The translations under genes were made by a program, and so were the position numbers. Of a DNA stretch of 64,000 nucleotides, positions 41,884-51,189 are shown piece by piece. The notes beneath the pieces were generated by a model, which worked only from the letters and a program-made list of their open reading frames with translations, made no database searches and had not been told where the DNA came from. Each line of letters starts with the position of its first letter. The first letter of the stretch is position 1. This stretch comes from Streptomyces sp. RPA4-2 (GTDB taxonomy: Bacteria; Actinomycetota; Actinomycetes; Streptomycetales; Streptomycetaceae). The stretch covers positions 2,480,001-2,544,000 of the forward strand of contig NZ_CP050975.2 of NCBI RefSeq assembly GCF_012273515.2. The letters are read 5' to 3'.

Positions 41884-43011
41884 ATGTCCATGGCAGGGAA
41901 TCTGCGGAAGGTCACGAGCCTCGGCAGGGTCGGCGGCCTGCGCAAGGTGGCGCGATTGGCCAAGCGGCGCGTCCGCGTCGACCTGAGTCACCCCGCCCGG
42001 TCCCCGCTGGGCTCCGCGGTGGTGAACTGCGTGGCCTACCGGGACGGCGTCAGGATTCCGGGCGGCCGCGACCTGGTCGACACCGTGGAGCGCATCCGCA
42101 AGAGCGATGAGGGTTTCGTCTGGCTCGGACTGCACGAGCCGACCGACCGGGAGTTCGCCGGCATCGCCGACCTCTTCGACCTGCACCCGCTGGCCGTCGA
42201 GGACGCGGTGGAGGCTCACCAGCGCCCGAAGCTGGAGCGGTACGGCGAGACGCTGTTCGCGGTGTTCAAGACCGTCTGTTACGTCGAGCACAAAGAACTG
42301 ACGGCGACGAGCGAGGTGGTGCACACGGGCGAGATCATGGTCTTCGTCGGTGCCGATTTCGTGATCACCGTGCGGCACGGACGGCACGGCTCCCTGGGCC
42401 CGCTGCGCGAGGAGCTGGAGGCCGACCACCGCCAGCTCGCCAAGGGGCCGGCCGCGGTCCTGCACGCGATCGCGGACCACGTGGTCGACGACTACGTACA
42501 TGTCACGGACTCGGTTCAGGAGGACATCGACGCGGTCGAGGCCGATGTGTTCGCCGAGAACGGCGCGCGGGCGGACGCGGGCCGCATCTACCAGCTCAAG
42601 CGTGAACTGCTGGAGCTGAAGCGTGCCGTGGTCCCGCTCGCCCGCCCCGTCCAGGAGCTCGCCACCCGGCCGATCCGTGTGGTCGATCCGGAGATACAGG
42701 CGTACTTCCGGGACGTCTCCGACCATCTGATCAGGGTCACCGAACAGATAGCCGCGTTCGACGAACTGCTCAACTCGATCCTGCAGGCGCATCTGGCACA
42801 GGTCACCGTGGCGCAGAACGAGGACATGCGGAAGATCACGGCGTGGGCGGCGGTCATCGCCGTGCCGACGATGGTCTGCGGGGTGTACGGCATGAACTTC
42901 GACAACATGCCGGAGCTGCACTGGCGGTTCGGCTACCCCCTCGTCATAGGCGTGATCACCGTGGGCTGCCTGGTCCTTTACCGGGGGTTCCGGCGCAACG
43001 GCTGGCTCTGA
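41884..43011 (+). CDS. corA: CorA-family Mg2+/Co2+ channel
   Basis: The 375-residue divalent-cation channel has a large soluble funnel domain followed by two C-terminal helices. The signature YGMNFDNMPEL (about residues 338-348) sits between them and forms the pore entrance. The basic N-terminal 40 residues (LRKVARLAKRRVRVDL) precede the alpha/beta domain starting near VVNCVAYRDG. The ATG at 41884 follows AAGGGGG; a second ATG lies six bases on. It is 176 nt from the divergent methyltransferase gene. Mg2+ uptake is the expected role. Confidence 0.95.
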   Translation: MSMAGNLRKVTSLGRVGGLRKVARLAKRRVRVDLSHPARSPLGSAVVNCVAYRDGVRIPGGRDLVDTVERIRKSDEGFVWLGLHEPTDREFAGIADLFDLHPLAVEDAVEAHQRPKLERYGETLFAVFKTVCYVEHKELTATSEVVHTGEIMVFVGADFVITVRHGRHGSLGPLREELEADHRQLAKGPAAVLHAIADHVVDDYVHVTDSVQEDIDAVEADVFAENGARADAGRIYQLKRELLELKRAVVPLARPVQELATRPIRVVDPEIQAYFRDVSDHLIRVTEQIAAFDELLNSILQAHLAQVTVAQNEDMRKITAWAAVIAVPTMVCGVYGMNFDNMPELHWRFGYPLVIGVITVGCLVLYRGFRRNGWL

Positions 43012-43071
43012 CATGCTTCCCGCCCGGCACGGCCGACCGGACGAGAAGCGTGACGGGAACACTCCGTAGGG

Positions 43072-43500
43072 TCAGCGGGTCATGCTCGTCGCGTAGACGC
43101 TCTCGACCCAGCCCGCCAGCTGATCATCCGTCAGATGCTGGGCGAGATCGGCTTCGCTGATCATGCCGACCAGGCGTTTGTTCTCGATCACGGGGAGCCG
43201 GCGGATCTGGTGCCCCTTCATCTCCTGGAGCACCTCGCCCACGTCGGCCTCCGACTCGATCCAGCGCGGGGTGCCCTGGGCCATCTCGCCCGCGGTGATC
43301 CGGGCCGGATCGCGGCCCATGGCCACGCAGCCGATGACGATGTCGCGGTCCGTGAGGATGCCGCAGAGCCGTTCGTTCTCGTCACTGATGGGCAGTGCGC
43401 CCACGTTCAGTTCGCGCATCAGCTGAGCGGCGCGGTCAAGGGTCTCGTGGGCGGGAATCCACTGGGCACCACGGTGCATGATGTCTCCGGCAGTGGTCAT
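43072..43500 (-). CDS. tandem CBS-domain protein
   Basis: The 142-residue cytosolic protein consists of two CBS modules: MTTAGDIMHRGAQWIPAHETLDRAAQLMRE...GILTDRDIVIG and TPRWIESEADVGEVLQEMKGHQIRRLPVIENKRLVGMISEADLAQHL. Such pairs bind adenine nucleotides and act as energy or stress sensors. The ATG at 43500 follows GGGAGG. It is a stand-alone small regulator of the type often expressed in Streptomyces development, converging on corA. Confidence 0.93.
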   Translation of the reverse strand: MTTAGDIMHRGAQWIPAHETLDRAAQLMRELNVGALPISDENERLCGILTDRDIVIGCVAMGRDPARITAGEMAQGTPRWIESEADVGEVLQEMKGHQIRRLPVIENKRLVGMISEADLAQHLTDDQLAGWVESVYATSMTR

Positions 43501-43678
43501 GAAGTACCTCCCGGTGCCGGACGGCCGGCGCGGCGCGGAACACACCGCTAGTCCCGGCGCCCTCATTCTTGCCGCGTCCCGGGCGATGTGCACCCGGAGA
43601 TCCTCGCCGGGAGGGTCGGTGCGCGCGCTCCGCGGGGGCGGGCGAACCGGCACCGTCAGGGCGCTGCCGGCCGTGCCG

Positions 43679-44311
43679 TCAGCCGTTCCAGGCCGGGTGG
43701 CGCGGATCGTCCGCGCGGACGAGCACATCGGCCGCGGTGCCCGGCGTCGCTTCCGTCTCGTACCGCTGGAAGGCGGGGAGGGTCCAGTGCTCGGGCTCCG
43801 GCGTACGGCGGCTCAGGGCACCCGGGGAGAGGAGGACATGGACGCTCAGGTCGAACGGGAACCAGTGCCGCAGCAGGAAGGGGCCATGGAGCAGGAGCAG
43901 CCCGCCCGGCGGGAGTTGGACGCGGGAGCTGCGGGTGGCGCGGTCGGTGGCCGGGTCCCAGAGGTCGGGCAGGACGCGGCCGTTCCCGCCGGGGTCGAGG
44001 GGACCGAAGACCTCGCGCCACAGGGCGCCGGTGTCGAACCAGCCGTCGTAGTACGCGTCGACGTCCTCGTGACCGTACTCGAACCGGAGCGACGCGGGCC
44101 GCAGGAAGTCCTGGGCGCCGACGACCAGCGAGGACCGGCCGCGTATGCGCAGCGCCTCGGAGACACGGTGCGCGAGGTCGCCGGGGCGGGCGGCCGGGGC
44201 TCCGTCGAAGGCGATCCGCGGCCAGGGACCGCCGTCGTCGGGCTTCAGGTCGAGCAGGCGCTCGGCGAGGAGGTCGCCGAGCCGTTCCCAGGTGATCGCT
44301 TCGAGTCGCAC
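43679..44311 (-). CDS. uridine kinase-like protein with degenerate P-loop
   Basis: The 210-residue protein resembles actinobacterial proteins annotated as uridine kinases. It opens with RLEAITWERLGDLLAERL, then IAFDGAPAARPGDLAHRV at the Walker A position, LVVGAQDFLRPASLRFEYGHEDVDAYYDGWFD, and LLLLHGPFLLRHWFPFDLSVHVLLS. The normal GxxGxGKT loop is replaced by GAPAARPGD, so phosphate binding is doubtful. The start is GTG at 44311. The role is unknown; it may be a nucleoside-kinase relative that has changed function. Confidence 0.82.
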   Translation of the reverse strand: MRLEAITWERLGDLLAERLLDLKPDDGGPWPRIAFDGAPAARPGDLAHRVSEALRIRGRSSLVVGAQDFLRPASLRFEYGHEDVDAYYDGWFDTGALWREVFGPLDPGGNGRVLPDLWDPATDRATRSSRVQLPPGGLLLLHGPFLLRHWFPFDLSVHVLLSPGALSRRTPEPEHWTLPAFQRYETEATPGTAADVLVRADDPRHPAWNG

Positions 44312-44459
44312 AGGCCCATGATGCCGCGCCCGGGCATCGCACTCGCGGGCCCGGGGAGGGACCGGACGGCGTGAGCGGGCCGGCCCGGGGCCGAGGGCCC
44401 GCGGGAGAGACGACGGGTCGTGGCGTGGGTCCCGGGGCGGGCCGGGGAATGAACTGCGT

Positions 44460-45155
44460 ATGGCACCGATCGCGACTCCCGCGTCCCGCGGCGGACTTCT
44501 CGTCATCCAGCCGCTCAGGAAACGGCACTGTGCCGAGTGCCGGACCGGACCGCTGGCACTGCTGGTGCTGGAGGAGGGATCGCCGCGCTGTGTGGACTGC
44601 GTGGACCTGGGGCATCTGGTGTTCCTGCCGCGCGGCGACACCGCGCTGACGCGGAGATCGCGGGAGGGCAGCGCGCTGTCGGCGGTGGTGGTGCGGTTCA
44701 ACCGGCGACAGAGCCGGTACGAGCGGCAGGGCGTGCTCGTCGAGGAGACGGCGCTCGTCCGGGCCGAGGAGTGGTGTCTGGAGGACACCGAGGCGCGGCG
44801 GCGGCGCCGTGCGCGGGACGCGCGGCGGAGGGAGGCCGAGGACCAGCGGTTCACGGACGCGTTCGGGTGGGAGATACGCCGGCTGTTCCCCGGCTGTCCG
44901 GCCGAGCGGGCACGGGAGATCGCCACGCACGCCTCGGTGCGCGGGAGCGGGCGGGTGGGGCGCAGTGCGGCGGGCCGCGCGCTGTCCGAGGGGGCGGTGG
45001 CCTCGGCGGTCCGGGCGTCCGTACGGCACGTGGACACGCCGTACGACCAGCTGCTGATGAGTGGCGTGCCGCGGCACGAGGCGCGGCGGCGGATCGCGCC
45101 CGCCGTGGAGGCACGGCTCCAGGGGTGGCGCGACGAGCTCTCGGCGGGCGCGTGA
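44460..45155 (+). CDS. DUF2293-domain protein
   Basis: The 231-residue protein has an N-terminal Cys pair set (CAECRTG, CVDCVDLGHL; about residues 24-50) that looks like a small zinc site. A basic Arg-rich helix follows (EARRRRRARDARRREAEDQRFTDAF). The C-terminal DUF2293 segment covers about residues 145-225 (IRRLFPGCPAERAREIATHASVRGSGRVGRSAAGRAL). DUF2293 occurs in bacteria and fungi without a firm function. The basic helix and zinc-like site suggest nucleic-acid contact, which is inference. It is divergent from the uridine kinase-like gene. Confidence 0.85.
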   Translation: MAPIATPASRGGLLVIQPLRKRHCAECRTGPLALLVLEEGSPRCVDCVDLGHLVFLPRGDTALTRRSREGSALSAVVVRFNRRQSRYERQGVLVEETALVRAEEWCLEDTEARRRRRARDARRREAEDQRFTDAFGWEIRRLFPGCPAERAREIATHASVRGSGRVGRSAAGRALSEGAVASAVRASVRHVDTPYDQLLMSGVPRHEARRRIAPAVEARLQGWRDELSAGA

Positions 45156-45334
45156 CGGTGGCCTCCGCCGCGTGCGCGGCGGCGGTGACCGGCTCGTGGA
45201 CGGCTCGTGGACGCTCGCGCATGTGTCCGGGCACCTCGGCCATGGTCGCGGTCGCCGCGAGGGATTTCACTGGTGGGGACAGGGGGCGCCGTGCAGGATC
45301 TTTGGCTTCGGGGAACGACGACACGGGGGTTGTC

Positions 45335-45814
45335 ATGATCGATGGGCCGTATCTCGTGCTGACGGTGCTGGGGGTGCTCGGCTGCGGTTTGGTGGCGGGG
45401 GTGTTCTACGGGTTCTCGGCCTTCGTGATGCGGGGGCTGGCCGAGCTGCCCCCCGCACAGGGTGTGGCGGCGATGAACGCGATCAACACGTCCGCGGTCC
45501 GCCCGGCGTTCATGCTGCTGTTCGTCGGGGCGGCCGGACTGTGCGCCGTGCTCGGTGTGGTCACCTTCGTGCTGCTGCCCGAGGACGGGACGGTGGAGCT
45601 GCTGCTCGGCAGCTCTCTGTATCTGTTCGGGTCGTTCGGGGTGACGGTCGTCGCGAACGTCCCGCGCAACGACGCGCTGCTGAAGACGGACCCGGGCAGC
45701 CCGGAGGCCGCCGTGCACTGGCGCTCGTACGTGCGCGGGTGGACGAGATGGAACCACGTCCGCGCGGTCGCGTCGGCCGCCGCGGCGATCTCGTACACGC
45801 TGGCTCTCACCTGA
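45335..45814 (+). CDS. DUF1772 membrane protein (anthrone oxygenase-like)
   Basis: The 159-residue protein has four predicted membrane helices: LVLTVLGVLGCGLVAGVFYGFSAFVM, AFMLLFVGAAGLCAVLGVVTFVLL, LYLFGSFGVTVVANV and a C-terminal VASAAAAISYTLAL. The conserved NVPRNDALL and WTRWNHVRAVAS match DUF1772, whose fungal relatives act as anthrone oxygenases in polyketide pathways. No polyketide genes are nearby. The start ATG at 45335 follows GGGGG. Confidence 0.88.
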   Translation: MIDGPYLVLTVLGVLGCGLVAGVFYGFSAFVMRGLAELPPAQGVAAMNAINTSAVRPAFMLLFVGAAGLCAVLGVVTFVLLPEDGTVELLLGSSLYLFGSFGVTVVANVPRNDALLKTDPGSPEAAVHWRSYVRGWTRWNHVRAVASAAAAISYTLALT

Positions 45815-46039
45815 GCACGCGGGGGCGTCGGGGCGCCCCCATCCCGAGCGGGCGTGGGCGCTCTCGCCCGGGGCGCGCGGCGGCCCCCGTCCGAGGCGCG
45901 GGCCGGTCGGCACCTGAGCGGCAGGGCCCGGGAAGGCGTCGTATCGTGGCGGGAGAGGGGTGCCGCCCGAAGGGCGTGGCCGAAGGTGACCGACGCCCGT
46001 GCGGCTCCGTGACGGTACGCGCAGGCAAGGGGGACGGCC

Positions 46040-47527
46040 ATGGCCGATCCCAAGGGTTTCATGACCACTCCGCGCGAGGAGTACCCGCGCCGGCCCGTCG
46101 AGGAGCGGGTGCGGGACTGGAACGAGGTGTACGTCCCCGGTGCGCTGCTGCCGATCATCAGTCGTCAGGCCGACCGCTGCATGGACTGCGGAGTCCCCTT
46201 CTGTCACGAGGCCTGTCCGCTCGGCAACCTGATCCCCGAGTGGAACGACCTCGTCTCCCGCGAGGACTGGCGTGCGGCGAGCGACCGGCTGCACGCGACG
46301 AACAACTTCCCCGAGTTCACCGGACGGTTGTGCCCGGCGCCGTGCGAGGCGGGCTGTGTCCTCGCGATCAACCAGCCCGCGGTCACCATCAAGAACGTCG
46401 AGGTGGCCATCGCCGACCGTGCCTGGGCGGACGGCTTCACGCCACCGAACCCGCCGGAGCGGCTCTCCGGGCGGACGGTCGCGGTGGTCGGATCGGGGCC
46501 CACCGGGCTCGCCGCCGCCCAGCAGTTGACCCGGGCCGGTCACACCGTCGCCGTCTACGAGCGGGCCGACCGGATCGGCGGCCTGCTGCGGTACGGCATC
46601 CCCGCGTTCAAGATGGAGAAGCGCCACCTGGACCGACGCCTCGAGCAGATGCGCGCGGAGGGAACCAAGTTCCGTACCTCGACGACGATCGGACGGGACC
46701 TCACGGCATCGGAGCTGCGGACCCGCTACGACGCCGTCGTACTCGCCACGGGAGCCACCGCCTGGCGCGAACTGGACGTGTCGGGAAGGGAGTTGAGCGG
46801 CATCCATCAGGCGATGGAGTATCTGCCGTTCGCCGACCGGGTGTGCGAGGGCGATCTGGAGGTCTCGCCGCTGTCCGCGGCCGGCAAGCACGTCGTCATC
46901 GTCGGCGGCGGCGACACGGGAGCGGACTGTCTGGGGACGGCGGTGCGTGAGGGGGCGGCGTCCGTGACCCAGCTCGACATCTATCCGCAGCCTGAGGACG
47001 AGCGCGACCACGACATCGAGCCGTGGCCCACGTATCCGAAGATCTACCGGCTCTCGGCCGCTCACGAGGAGGCCCGGGACCTGGAGACGGCGCCGACGGC
47101 CCACGCGGACGCGCGGCTCTTCGCCGCGTCCACGCTCCACTTCACCGGGGACGCCCGGGGACGGGTGCGCTCGCTGCATCTGGTCGAGGTCGACGCGGGG
47201 CGCCGCCCCGTCCCGGGTTCCGGCCGGACCCTCCCGGCCGACCTCGTGCTGCTGGCCCTCGGTTTCTCGGGCCCGGACCGGCACGACGGTCTGATCGACC
47301 AGCTCGGCCTGGCCCTCGACGCGCGCGGCACGATCACCCGGGACGCCGGTTTCGCGACCAATGTTGCGCGGGTGTACGTCGCCGGGGACGCGGCCCGTGG
47401 CCAGTCCCTCATCGTGTGGGCCATCGCCGAGGGCCGCGCGGTGGCGGCCGCGGTGGACCGCGCACTGACCGGAGCCTCCAGCCTGCCGTCGCCGATCGGT
47501 CCGTACGACCGCCCCATGACGGCGTAG
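46040..47527 (+). CDS. gltD: glutamate synthase small subunit
   Basis: The 495-residue NADPH-dependent flavoprotein subunit feeds electrons to GltB for glutamate formation from glutamine and 2-oxoglutarate. The N-terminal iron-sulfur segment has the cysteines CMDCGVPFCHEACPLGN and CPAPCEAGC. The FAD site is VVGSGPTGLAAAQQL (about residues 150-164) and the NADPH site VIVGGGDTGADCLGTA (about 290-305). A terminal VYVAGDAARGQSLIVWAIAEGR matches the family. AAGGGGG precedes the ATG. gltB is not in this window, so the subunit genes are separated here, or this is a GltD-like partner of another enzyme. Confidence 0.95.
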   Translation: MADPKGFMTTPREEYPRRPVEERVRDWNEVYVPGALLPIISRQADRCMDCGVPFCHEACPLGNLIPEWNDLVSREDWRAASDRLHATNNFPEFTGRLCPAPCEAGCVLAINQPAVTIKNVEVAIADRAWADGFTPPNPPERLSGRTVAVVGSGPTGLAAAQQLTRAGHTVAVYERADRIGGLLRYGIPAFKMEKRHLDRRLEQMRAEGTKFRTSTTIGRDLTASELRTRYDAVVLATGATAWRELDVSGRELSGIHQAMEYLPFADRVCEGDLEVSPLSAAGKHVVIVGGGDTGADCLGTAVREGAASVTQLDIYPQPEDERDHDIEPWPTYPKIYRLSAAHEEARDLETAPTAHADARLFAASTLHFTGDARGRVRSLHLVEVDAGRRPVPGSGRTLPADLVLLALGFSGPDRHDGLIDQLGLALDARGTITRDAGFATNVARVYVAGDAARGQSLIVWAIAEGRAVAAAVDRALTGASSLPSPIGPYDRPMTA

Positions 47528-47650
47528 GCGGGTCCGTACGACCGGGGGCGGATCCGTGCGACCGGCGGCGGATCCGTGCTACCGGCGGACGACGGCGCAG
47601 GGCGCTCTCCCGGCCGCACCCGGGGTCCCACGACGGCCCCGGGCCTCCCC

Positions 47651-48211
47651 TCAGCGGGTGTCCGTCCCCGCGACCTTGGCCGTCGCCAGCGCGACCCGGT
47701 TCCAGGTGTTGATCGTGAGGATCAGGGCGAGGACGTGGGCCAGTTCCTGGTCGTCGAAGACCGCGGCGGCCCGCGCGTAGACGTCGTCCGGGACACCGCC
47801 GTCGGCGACCAGGGTGACCGCCTCGGTGAGGGCGAGGGCGGCACACTCCCGTTCGGTGAAGAAGTGGCGGGCCTCGCGCCACACCGGGACCATGTGCAGC
47901 CGGTCCTCGCTCTCACCGGCCTTGCGGGCATCGTTGGTGTGCATGTGGAGGCAGTACGCGCAGTGGTTGAGGTGCGAGGAGCGGATCTGGATCAGTTCGA
48001 CGAGGGCGGGGTCGAGCCCCTCCCGGGCCGCCGCGTCGAAGCCGATCAGGGACCGGAAGACCTTCGGGGCGGACTTCGCGAGGTCGAGGCGGGGAGGCCC
48101 GGCGACGGCGGGCGCGGGCGCCGGTCCCGCGGGGACGCCCGCCGCACCCGCCGCACCCTCCGTGCCGGCGTTCGTGCTCGTGCCCGTGCTCGTGTTCGTC
48201 GTCATGACCAT
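47651..48211 (-). CDS. carboxymuconolactone decarboxylase / AhpD-family protein
   Basis: The 186-residue protein has a roughly 40-residue Thr/Ala/Pro-rich N-terminal extension. The AhpD-like core follows, with the redox pair HCAYCLHMHTNDARKAGESEDR (about residues 88-109) and ALALTEAVTLVADGGVPDDVY. Such proteins are alkylhydroperoxidase-like thiol reductases. Start codons at 48211 or 48205 (MTTNTSTG) are both possible. It is divergent, by about 41 nt, from a MocR-type regulator, a pairing common in actinobacteria that suggests control by that regulator. Confidence 0.9.
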   Translation of the reverse strand: MVMTTNTSTGTSTNAGTEGAAGAAGVPAGPAPAPAVAGPPRLDLAKSAPKVFRSLIGFDAAAREGLDPALVELIQIRSSHLNHCAYCLHMHTNDARKAGESEDRLHMVPVWREARHFFTERECAALALTEAVTLVADGGVPDDVYARAAAVFDDQELAHVLALILTINTWNRVALATAKVAGTDTR

Positions 48212-48252
48212 GAACCTATGGGGCGGAAAGACCAGTTGTAGGGTTCATTTCC

Positions 48253-49678
48253 ATGGCGGAAACATGGGTCAATTCTGCGGAACGGATCGGCGCCGACCTG
48301 CACTTGGAGCTGTCCGGGCCGGGCGGACGCCGGGCCGCCCTGATCCGGGCGCTGCGCGACGCCGTGCGCGGCGGAAGGCTGGCACCGGGCACGCGGCTGC
48401 CGCCGTACCGCTCGCTCGCCGCCGACCTGGGCATGGCGCGCAACACGGTCGCCGACGCGTACGCCGAGCTCGTCGCCGAGGGCTGGCTGACCGCCCGCCA
48501 GGGCTCGGGCACCCGGGTCGCCACGCCCTTGCGGCAGTGGGGGAACACCGTGTCGCCGGGCGCCGCCGCGCGCGTACCGAAGAAGGCACCCACGCCTGCC
48601 CGGGGCCCCCGGCACGATCTGCGGCAGGGCACACCCGACGCGTCGTCGTTCCCGCGTTCCGCCTGGCTCGCCTCGTACCGCCGGGCCCTCCAGCAGGCGC
48701 CCAACGAGGCCTTCGGGCCAGGTGATCCGGCGGGGCGGCGCGAACTGCGCGAGGCCCTCGCCGAATACCTGACACGGACGCGCGGCGTACGCGCCGAGCC
48801 GGGGCGGATCGTGATCTGCTCCGGGTTCGCGCACGCTCTGCGGCTGCTGTTCCCGCAGGTCCTGCGGGCCGCTGGCCGTCGAGTCGTACGGCCTCGGTTT
48901 CCACCGCGAGTTGCTGACCGCCGCGTCCGTACGGACCGTGCCGCTGCCCCTGGACGAGGACGGCGCCCAGGTGGACGGACTGGACCGGGAGCGGGCCGTA
49001 CTGCTCACACCGGCGCACCAGTTCCCGACCGGCGGCCCGCTGCATCCGGCGCGACGGGCCGCGGTGGTCGACTGGGCACGCGCCCGCGGCGGGCTGATCC
49101 TGGAGGACGACTACGACGGGGAGTTCCGCTACGACCGCAGTCCCGTCGGCGCCCTGCAGGGGATGGACCCGGAGCGGGTCGTCCACATCGGCTCGGTCAG
49201 CAAGAGCCTGTCGCCGGCGCTGCGGCTGGGCTGGATGGTCCTTCCGGAGCGGTACGTCGACGCCGTCCTCGCGGCCAAGGGCGAACGGGAGGCATGGGCG
49301 AGCGCCCTGGACCAGCTGGCGCTCGCGGACTTCCTCGCCTCCGGGTCGTACGACCGTCATGTGCGCCGTATGCGGCAGCGGTACCGGAAGCGGCGCGACC
49401 GGCTCGTCGAGGCGCTCGCCGAGCGGGCTCCGCACATCGAGGTCACCGGGATCGCGGCCGGACTGCACGCGGTGCTGAGACTGCCGCCCGGGACCGAGCG
49501 GTCGGCGGTCAAGGCCGCGACGTGGCAGGGCGTCGCGCTGGACGGACTCGCCGAGTTCCGGCACCCTCGGGCGACGACGCCCCTGCCGGACGGGCTGGTG
49601 GTGGGGTACGCGACGCCTTCGGAACACGCGTACGGGGCGGCCTTGGAGGCGTTGTGCGAGGCGCTGCCACCGGGTTGA
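48253..49678 (+). pseudogene. MocR/PdxR-type GntR-aminotransferase regulator, frameshifted
   Basis: Frame 1 from 48253 codes for a GntR winged helix (LIRALRDAVRGGRLAPGTRLPPYRSLAADLGMARNTVADAYAEL) and the start of an aminotransferase I fold up to ALRLLFPQVLR. The continuation (GPLAVESYGLGFHRELL) lies in the +1 frame and runs to 49678. It includes ILEDDYDGEFRYDR and the PLP lysine in SVSKSLSPALRLGW. The switch lies at about 48859-48870, in a G run that appears two bases short. Frame 1 has no stop until 51024. Either the gene is inactivated or the base call is wrong; all other domains are intact. Confidence 0.9.
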
Positions 49679-49724
49679 CCATCAGCCGTCACCGGGACGC
49701 CGGGACGGCCACGCCCCGCACCCT

Positions 49725-49784
49725 CACAATTCCGGGTGCTGCGTCACACTTCCGGGTTCTGCGGCACGCCTCCGAATTCTTCTC
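49725..49784. repeat. degenerate 20-bp repeat, three copies
   Basis: Three diverged 20-bp units begin CACAATTCCGGG, CACACTTCCGGG and CACGCCTCCGAA. They lie in the 188-nt gap 49679-49866, which is more A+T-rich than its surroundings and holds no gene. Confidence 0.5.
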
Positions 49785-49866
49785 GTATCTCGATGAGTGG
49801 TCAATTCAGCACTGTTTTAGGGGGGTTCAACAGCATTCAACAGAGTTCATGAGGAGGGCAAGGGGG

Positions 49867-50130
49867 TCAGGAGAGAAGGAAGTCCGCCACCCCTTCCTTG
49901 GCCCCCTGGATGAACGCGGTCATCTCACCGGGTGTGTAGATCAGTGCGGGTCCGTCCGGGTCCGCCGACTGACGCACCGCGATCCGCCCGTCGGCGAGTT
50001 TCATCGCTTCCAGGCAGTTGCCGCCGTTGCCTCCGCTCCAGGGCTTGTGCCAGCCCTCGCTGCCGAGTTCACGGGCCGGCATTCCGTTGTAGATCCGCTC
50101 GTTGCGCATCCGCTGCTTGATGTTGTCCAT
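49867..50130 (-). CDS. DUF397-domain protein
   Basis: The 87-residue protein is mostly a DUF397 domain: WHKPWSGGNGGNCLEAMKLADGRIAVRQSADPDGPALIYTPGEMTAFIQGAKEGVADFL. DUF397 proteins are small partners of XRE regulators in whiJ-like developmental loci of Streptomyces, where they may counteract the regulator. The ATG directly follows the TGA of the XRE gene, and its ribosome-binding site AAGGAG lies in the last codons of that gene, so the two are coupled. Confidence 0.95.
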   Translation of the reverse strand: MDNIKQRMRNERIYNGMPARELGSEGWHKPWSGGNGGNCLEAMKLADGRIAVRQSADPDGPALIYTPGEMTAFIQGAKEGVADFLLS

Positions 50131-50991
50131 TCACAACTCCTTGCGGAGATCCAGGAGGATCTCCTTCGTACGATGTGCCGTCGCGGCCTGAGCCGCCATG
50201 CGGTCCATGACCTCGAGGTGGGTCGCCACCTCGGAACGCTCGTCCAGATAGACGGCGCCGGTCAGGTATTCGCTGTAGACCATGTCCGGGAGCTCCGGCA
50301 TGGCAAAGCGAAACAGTACGAAGGGCCCGTACGTGCCGGGGTGCGGCCCCGTGGAGAACGGGACGACCTGGAGCGTGACGTTGGGCAGCTTCGTGGCCTC
50401 GATCAGCTTGTCGACCTGGGCGCGCATCACCTCGGGGCCGCCGACCGCGCGGAGCAGGGCCGTCTCGTCCATCACGGCCCAGATCCGGGGTGCGCCCTCG
50501 CGGGTGAGCAGATCCTGGCGTTGCATACGCAGCGCCACATGGCGCTCGATGTCCTCGGGTCTGGTCTGGCCCACGGCGCCCGACTTCATGACACCACGGG
50601 CGTACTCCTCGGTCTGCAGGATGCCGGGGACGAAGTGGGGTTCGTACGACCGGATGAGGGTGGCGGCGCCCTCCAGGCTGACGTACATCGAGAACCAGCC
50701 CGGCAGGATGTCGTGGAAGCGCTGCCACCAGCCGGGCCGGTTGGCCTCCTCGGCCAGTTGGACGAAGGCCTCGGCCTCCTCGTCGGAGATCCCGTACGAC
50801 TTCAGCAGCAGCTGGAGGTACGGGATCTTGAGGGAGACCTCGGCCATCTCCATCCGGCGGACCGTGGCGGGCGCGACACGCAGGATGCGCGCGGCCTCCT
50901 CACGCTTGAGGCCCGCGCGTTCGCGCAGGTCCAGCAGGCGTCTGCCGAGGACGACCTGACCGACCGTCGGCGCGGACCGCGGTTCGCTCAC
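50131..50991 (-). CDS. XRE regulator with DUF5753 domain (WhiJ-like)
   Basis: This 286-residue DNA-binding protein has its helix-turn-helix at about residues 14-70 (LGRRLLDLRERAGLKREEAARILRVAPATVRRMEMAEV). A DUF5753 ligand or dimer domain follows (LIRSYEPHFVPGILQTEEYARGVM to VVPFSTGPHPGTYGPFVLFRF). The GTG start at 50991 follows GGAGG. It is transcribed with the DUF397 gene and divergently from the anti-sigma-type ATPase gene. The three together form the whiJ/abaA-type arrangement that influences aerial growth or antibiotic production in Streptomyces. The palindrome at 51210-51226 is its likely operator. Confidence 0.95.
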   Translation of the reverse strand: MSEPRSAPTVGQVVLGRRLLDLRERAGLKREEAARILRVAPATVRRMEMAEVSLKIPYLQLLLKSYGISDEEAEAFVQLAEEANRPGWWQRFHDILPGWFSMYVSLEGAATLIRSYEPHFVPGILQTEEYARGVMKSGAVGQTRPEDIERHVALRMQRQDLLTREGAPRIWAVMDETALLRAVGGPEVMRAQVDKLIEATKLPNVTLQVVPFSTGPHPGTYGPFVLFRFAMPELPDMVYSEYLTGAVYLDERSEVATHLEVMDRMAAQAATAHRTKEILLDLRKEL

Positions 50992-51189
50992 GTCCCACCT
51001 CCACTGAAGTCCTGTGAGTCCTGAACGACACTGAGCCCCGAGCGACACCGCTTCCGGGCCGGACACCGAGTCCTGACAGAACGGGCGGCGCCGTCCTGGG
51101 TTTCGTCCGTCTTCTTCGACGATCCCAACTGGCGCCGCTCGGCGTGCTGTTGCCTGCAGTGTGCCACGACCCTTCTCGGAGTCACACGG

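Noticed and set aside
43679..47284. A 1201-residue open frame on the minus strand
   Set aside because: Only its last 210 codons (the uridine kinase-like gene) resemble a protein. The rest is antisense to DUF2293, DUF1772 and gltD and is a high-GC shadow.
49679..51024. Read-through of the MocR frame to 51024
   Set aside because: The frame lies antisense to DUF397 and XRE genes; the true continuation of the protein is in the +1 frame ending at 49678.
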